Of a stretch of 33,213 nt of DNA, positions 32,840-33,213 are shown piece after piece. The stretch comes from DATGFB01 sp032160545 (GTDB taxonomy: Bacteria > Actinomycetota > Actinomycetes > Mycobacteriales > Jatrophihabitantaceae). The stretch's first letter is position 1. The number at the start of each line of letters is the position of its first letter. Made by a program: the position numbers and the translations under genes. Where the stretch lies: assembly GCA_032160545.1 (NCBI GenBank), contig JAVHVN010000156.1:1-33213 (forward strand), read 5' to 3'. The notes below the pieces were generated by a model, which was not told the origin of the DNA, made no database searches, and worked only from the letters and a program-made list of their open reading frames with translations.

Positions 32840-33213
32840 TGGATCTCCCCGTGGGACCGCCAGATACAGCGCGAGCCTACGTGCAATTCGGCACCCACAT
32901 GCGCAGGCACCTCATCGCGCACCAGCTCGACGAAGTCGGCCTCGGGCATCCAGCCGGTGGACTCGACGCTCATGCGCACCCACGCGGTGTCGGCCGGCGC
33001 CTCACCGTCACGCCACACGCCGCCGCCATCGCTGACCTCGGCGGGACCACCGCTCGCGAGCTCGAGGAAGCGCTGCAGGCCGCCCGCGGTCCCGCGCCAG
33101 GTGAGCGTCTGCGCCGAGCTGCGCACGATGCGGCGCTGCAGCTCGTGCGGCAGCGAGGGATCGATCGCACCCACGCCGATCCAGGAAGCGAGCCACCGGA
33201 CCATGGCGTCCGG
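32836..33213 (-). CDS. Phage tail protein I-like (TIGR02242-type) baseplate protein, N-terminus beyond window
   Basis: 125 residues are visible and the frame remains open at the right edge. The ATG at 33204 is probably internal: family members carry the motif WLASWIG in mid-protein, after about 100 residues. Seen are MVRWLASWIGVG, LPHELQRRIVRSS, and LTWRGTAGGLQRFLELASGG, the typical R-x-L...RGT-x-x-GL pattern of tail-I proteins that link wedge and baseplate in contractile systems. The C-terminal part (VRMSVESTGWMPEADFVELV; ELHVG) is a small beta domain common to eCIS members. It shows that the structural operon continues to the right of the window. Confidence 0.82.
   Translation of the reverse strand, partial: PDAMVRWLASWIGVGAIDPSLPHELQRRIVRSSAQTLTWRGTAGGLQRFLELASGGPAEVSDGGGVWRDGEAPADTAWVRMSVESTGWMPEADFVELVRDEVPAHVGAELHVGSRCIWRSHGEIQ

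Noticed and set aside
1..33213. CRISPR arrays, insertion sequences, rRNA genes
   Set aside because: No regularly spaced repeats, transposase motifs, terminal inverted repeats or rRNA segments were seen on reading the window.

Overview
The window comes from a high-GC, actinomycete-like bacterium. The signs are strong G/C bias at third codon positions, frequent GTG starts, several genes that look leaderless (a TANNNT box 6-7 nt before the start codon), a fused MoaD-MoaE of the kind known from mycobacteria, and phage-tail-like injection-system genes of the Streptomyces type. I cannot name the genus.

Left part (1-11443). A large secreted or surface protein with DUF11-like and SdrD-B-like modules runs leftward off the window edge. 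A 504-nt gap follows. Then comes a tight seven-gene rightward operon: moaA, a pterin-carbinolamine-dehydratase-like gene, moaC, a moaD-moaE fusion, a small methyltransferase-like gene, a HAD phosphatase-like gene and a cytochrome P450. All but the first pair overlap. The first four genes cover cyclic pyranopterin formation and molybdopterin synthase; the last three have no obvious Moco role. dcd (dCTP deaminase) converges on the operon. tRNA-Gly(CCC) and a secreted protein with a trefoil-like region follow.

Middle (11639-15813). A proline-iminopeptidase-like hydrolase, a NarL/LuxR-type response regulator, a small four-cysteine protein and a multi-pass HisKA_3 histidine kinase. The regulator and kinase are a probable two-component pair.

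Right part (15910-33213). This looks like one flank of a contractile injection system (CIS/eCIS) locus. It holds an AAA+ ATPase, a DUF4157 protein with the N-terminal IQPKL/DDPLEHEA signature of eCIS-linked proteins, a very acidic small protein, a DUF4255 (Pvc16-like) tail-terminator protein, and three consecutive paralogous single-pass membrane proteins of 774, 875 and 1967 aa. Converging from the right edge are a tail-anchored double zinc-ribbon protein and the end of a phage-tail-I (TIGR02242-like) baseplate protein. Sheath, tube and spike genes are not in the window and should lie to the right.

The most interesting part is the membrane triad. Each protein has a two-domain beta-sandwich N-terminal head, one membrane helix, usually a Gly-rich linker, and a long array of carboxypeptidase-regulatory-like modules. 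Cysteines occur only after the helix, mostly in close pairs. I infer a membrane-anchored platform with its head in the cytoplasm and its stalk outside, possibly where the contractile particle docks.
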